Assembly: GCA_945224895.1 (NCBI GenBank) | Contig: CALYNW010000054.1 | Span: 1 to 6,603 of the forward strand | DNA: 6,603 bases | DNA from: an uncultured Clostridia bacterium | GTDB taxonomy: Bacteria; Bacillota; Clostridia; Oscillospirales; Acutalibacteraceae | Direction of reading: 5' to 3' | In this document: positions 5,623-6,603 of the stretch, piece after piece | How positions within the stretch are numbered: position 1 is the first letter of the stretch | Layout: every line of letters starts with the position of its first letter | The notes under the pieces: generated by a model | Databases searched by the model: none | What the model saw: only the letters and a program-made list of their open reading frames with translations | Told to the model about the DNA's origin: nothing | Program-made: the position numbers and the translations under genes

Positions 5623-6369
5623 TCAATCATCGTGATGCTCTCTGTAATAATCCTCAGCATCATAGTAATCAAAGAAATCATCATAATGATCTTCATAAAA
5701 ATCCTCTTCGTTACCATAATCTTTAGCATTATAAGGATCGTCATTTTCTGTATATCGCTTGGTAGTTCGATACTTAGTTGTGTAATGCTTTGTAGTAGTA
5801 TAACGGGAGTATGCAGTTGCACCGTTATAATTTGCTGTGGTTGTATGAGAGGTTGAAGAATCATCTGATACTCTCTCAAATACATTTTCTCTGTCGTTGT
5901 CAAATTTTTCTTTTAGATTGGTACCGTCATAGTGATAAGTGAAATTTATATCATCAACTCTAAAGCTATCGTTAACCGGTAGCTCAACCTCATAATCAAT
6001 ATTACTGCTTGCAGATGAGGTTGACATAATCATTTTACGATTAAAATACAATTTGTTTGCCTTGCGTGTAATCGTAATAGTTATGCTTCCGCCGTTACAC
6101 GAGCGAAGCGAAGAACAATACCACTTTCCGACCAGCTCATGATATTCCTGAGTTGTATTGATGTTATCTTCTTTTTTGCTTTCGTTTATTTTGTTTTTCA
6201 ATTCTTCAATAGCTTTTTCTTGCTTGGAGTTTGTATGCTTGAATTCATATTTTAAGAATTCTTCCTCGTCAGCATCTCTGTAATATGTCTTTGCATTAAC
6301 ATAAAGCTTCCAACCCTGTGCATCCTTATAATTCGGATGTTTTTCAGTATCAAAGTGGAATGACCACTC
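5623..6369 (-). pseudogene. 5'-truncated gene for an uncharacterised protein with Tyr/Thr-rich linker and acidic Asp/Tyr tail, cut by the CRISPR array
   Basis: The frame is open for 248 codons, from a TGA at 6372..6370 inside the degenerate CRISPR repeat to its TGA stop at 5623-5625. No ATG or GTG occurs before residue 113; the TTG at 6201 lacks a ribosome binding site. Residues 2-30 (WSFHFDTEKHPNY, then GWKLYVNAKTYYRD) already read like folded protein, so the true start is missing. A charged helix follows (about 38-68), then a beta-rich segment GKWYCSS, GGSITITITRK, LYFNRK (81-111) reaching about residue 166. Residues 184-206 are basic with repeated TTK/Tyr units, and 207-248 are almost entirely Asp, Glu, Tyr, Phe and His. 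No membrane segment or known family is recognised. A terminator follows the stop, as for a once-functional gene. Translation from the TTG cannot be excluded. Confidence 0.7.
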
Positions 6370-6375
6370 TCAAAC
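6340..6375 (-). repeat. Degenerate terminal CRISPR repeat at the boundary with the truncated gene
   Basis: The last twelve bases (6364-6375) match the repeat end with one change (CCACTCTCAAAC against CTACTCTCAAAC). The first full repeat begins exactly 30 bases later, the same distance as between the other repeats. At the other end TTTT at 6341-6344 matches the repeat's GTTTT edge; the middle does not match and instead reads in frame with the truncated protein. Seen in the minus-strand direction, the repeat's start is kept and its remainder is lost, the usual form of a terminal repeat at the trailer end. Confidence 0.75.
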
Positions 6376-6603
6376 ATTTCGGTTGTGGGGGTTTGGTGAG
6401 CCTCAGTTTTACTACCTTATGAAGTTACACTACTCTCAAACAACCCTGCAGGCGACAGTAAAGCAGATAAGGTTTTACTACCTTATGAAATTACACTACT
6501 CTCAAACGTGAATGTTGCCGATGATTTCCAGCGTATCGTTTTACTACCTTATGAAATTACACTACTCTCAAACTATTCAAACCTTGCGAGAGGTATGTAT
6601 ATG
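6376..6603 (-). CRISPR. Leader-distal end of a type II-like CRISPR array (36-base repeats, 30-base spacers), running off the right edge
   Basis: Three full repeats lie at 6406-6441, 6472-6507 and 6538-6573. The last two are identical; the first has G for A at 6424. Spacers are 6376-6405, 6442-6471, 6508-6537 and 6574-6603, all exactly 30 bases and all different, with about 37-53% G+C, above the surrounding genes, as expected for foreign DNA. On the minus strand the repeat starts GTTTGAGAGTAGTG and ends GGTAGTAAAAC. A 36-base repeat with 30-base spacers and this kind of start fits type II (Cas9) arrays of gut Firmicutes, but no cas gene or tracrRNA is in the window. The direction is inferred from repeats becoming more degenerate leftward, which places the leader and newest spacers to the right. 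The array continues beyond 6603. Confidence 0.95.

Noticed and set aside
5632..5856. Plus-strand open frame of 74 codons rich in Ile, Val and Cys resembling a membrane peptide
   Set aside because: It is the reverse of the Asp/Tyr-rich minus-strand tail (GAT/TAT codons read backward give ATC/ATA), has no ribosome binding site, and opposes the terminator at 5581-5613.
5574..5903. Minus-strand frame of 109 codons rich in Met, Ile and Thr overlapping the truncated gene
   Set aside because: It is a shifted reading of the same Tyr/Asp-rich region, runs through the terminator hairpin, and its composition is not protein-like compared with the main frame.
6199..6201. TTG as the true start of the right-hand gene (192-residue protein)
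   Set aside because: There is no ribosome binding site before it, and the frame continues upstream for 56 more codons with protein-like content, so loss of the real start is more likely.

Overview
The window is AT-rich DNA (by eye about one third G+C). It has strong Gram-positive ribosome binding sites (AAGGAG, GGAGAG), close matches to sigma-A promoters, the standard genetic code and gene families common in gut Clostridia. An AT-rich Bacillota genome, probably an anaerobic Clostridia member, is the best guess; the species cannot be named. It reads as an accessory or defence-like stretch: two Fic-domain proteins, an AlbA_2/RecG-like regulator operon, a small protein with a wrecked overlapping partner gene, and the end of a type II-like CRISPR array.

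Layout, left to right. Bases 1-10 are the first codons of a leftward gene with a good promoter (39-67) and ribosome binding site. Diverging from it is a complete class II Fic protein (153-887, +), closed by a hairpin terminator (948-980). Everything from there to the right edge that looks genic is on the minus strand. A 63-residue protein (1060-1251) has its own promoter (1285-1313). Its 3' end overlaps a second reading start with a good ribosome binding site, but that second gene survives only as a start fragment and an end fragment (980-1088).

Next is a compact three-gene minus-strand operon: AlbA_2/RecG-like ATPase-fold regulator (2735-4171), then a UPF0158 protein (2301-2717), then a SAP-like-fold protein of unknown function (1334-2296), with gaps of 17 and 4 bases. 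It is preceded by a leader carrying repeated TTTCAAAA elements and a promoter (4190-4316). Upstream lies a second, longer Fic protein with a C-terminal winged helix (4342-5499), behind a nearly ideal promoter (TTGACA, 17 bases, TATACT) and phased TGATACT repeats that could be an operator.

The right end holds a minus-strand reading frame with its terminator (5581-5613) but no start. It is open for 248 codons and stops abruptly at a degenerate CRISPR repeat (6340-6375). Three full 36-base repeats with 30-base spacers follow, to the window edge. The decay pattern of the repeats suggests that this is the old, leader-distal end of the array, that the leader and any cas genes lie to the right, and that the array has cut off the 5' part of the neighbouring gene.

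How the parts work together is inference. Both Fic proteins should transfer AMP to protein targets and carry their own N-terminal inhibitory motif. The AlbA_2 protein probably binds DNA and may control its own operon. Nothing in the window shows that these modules act together.
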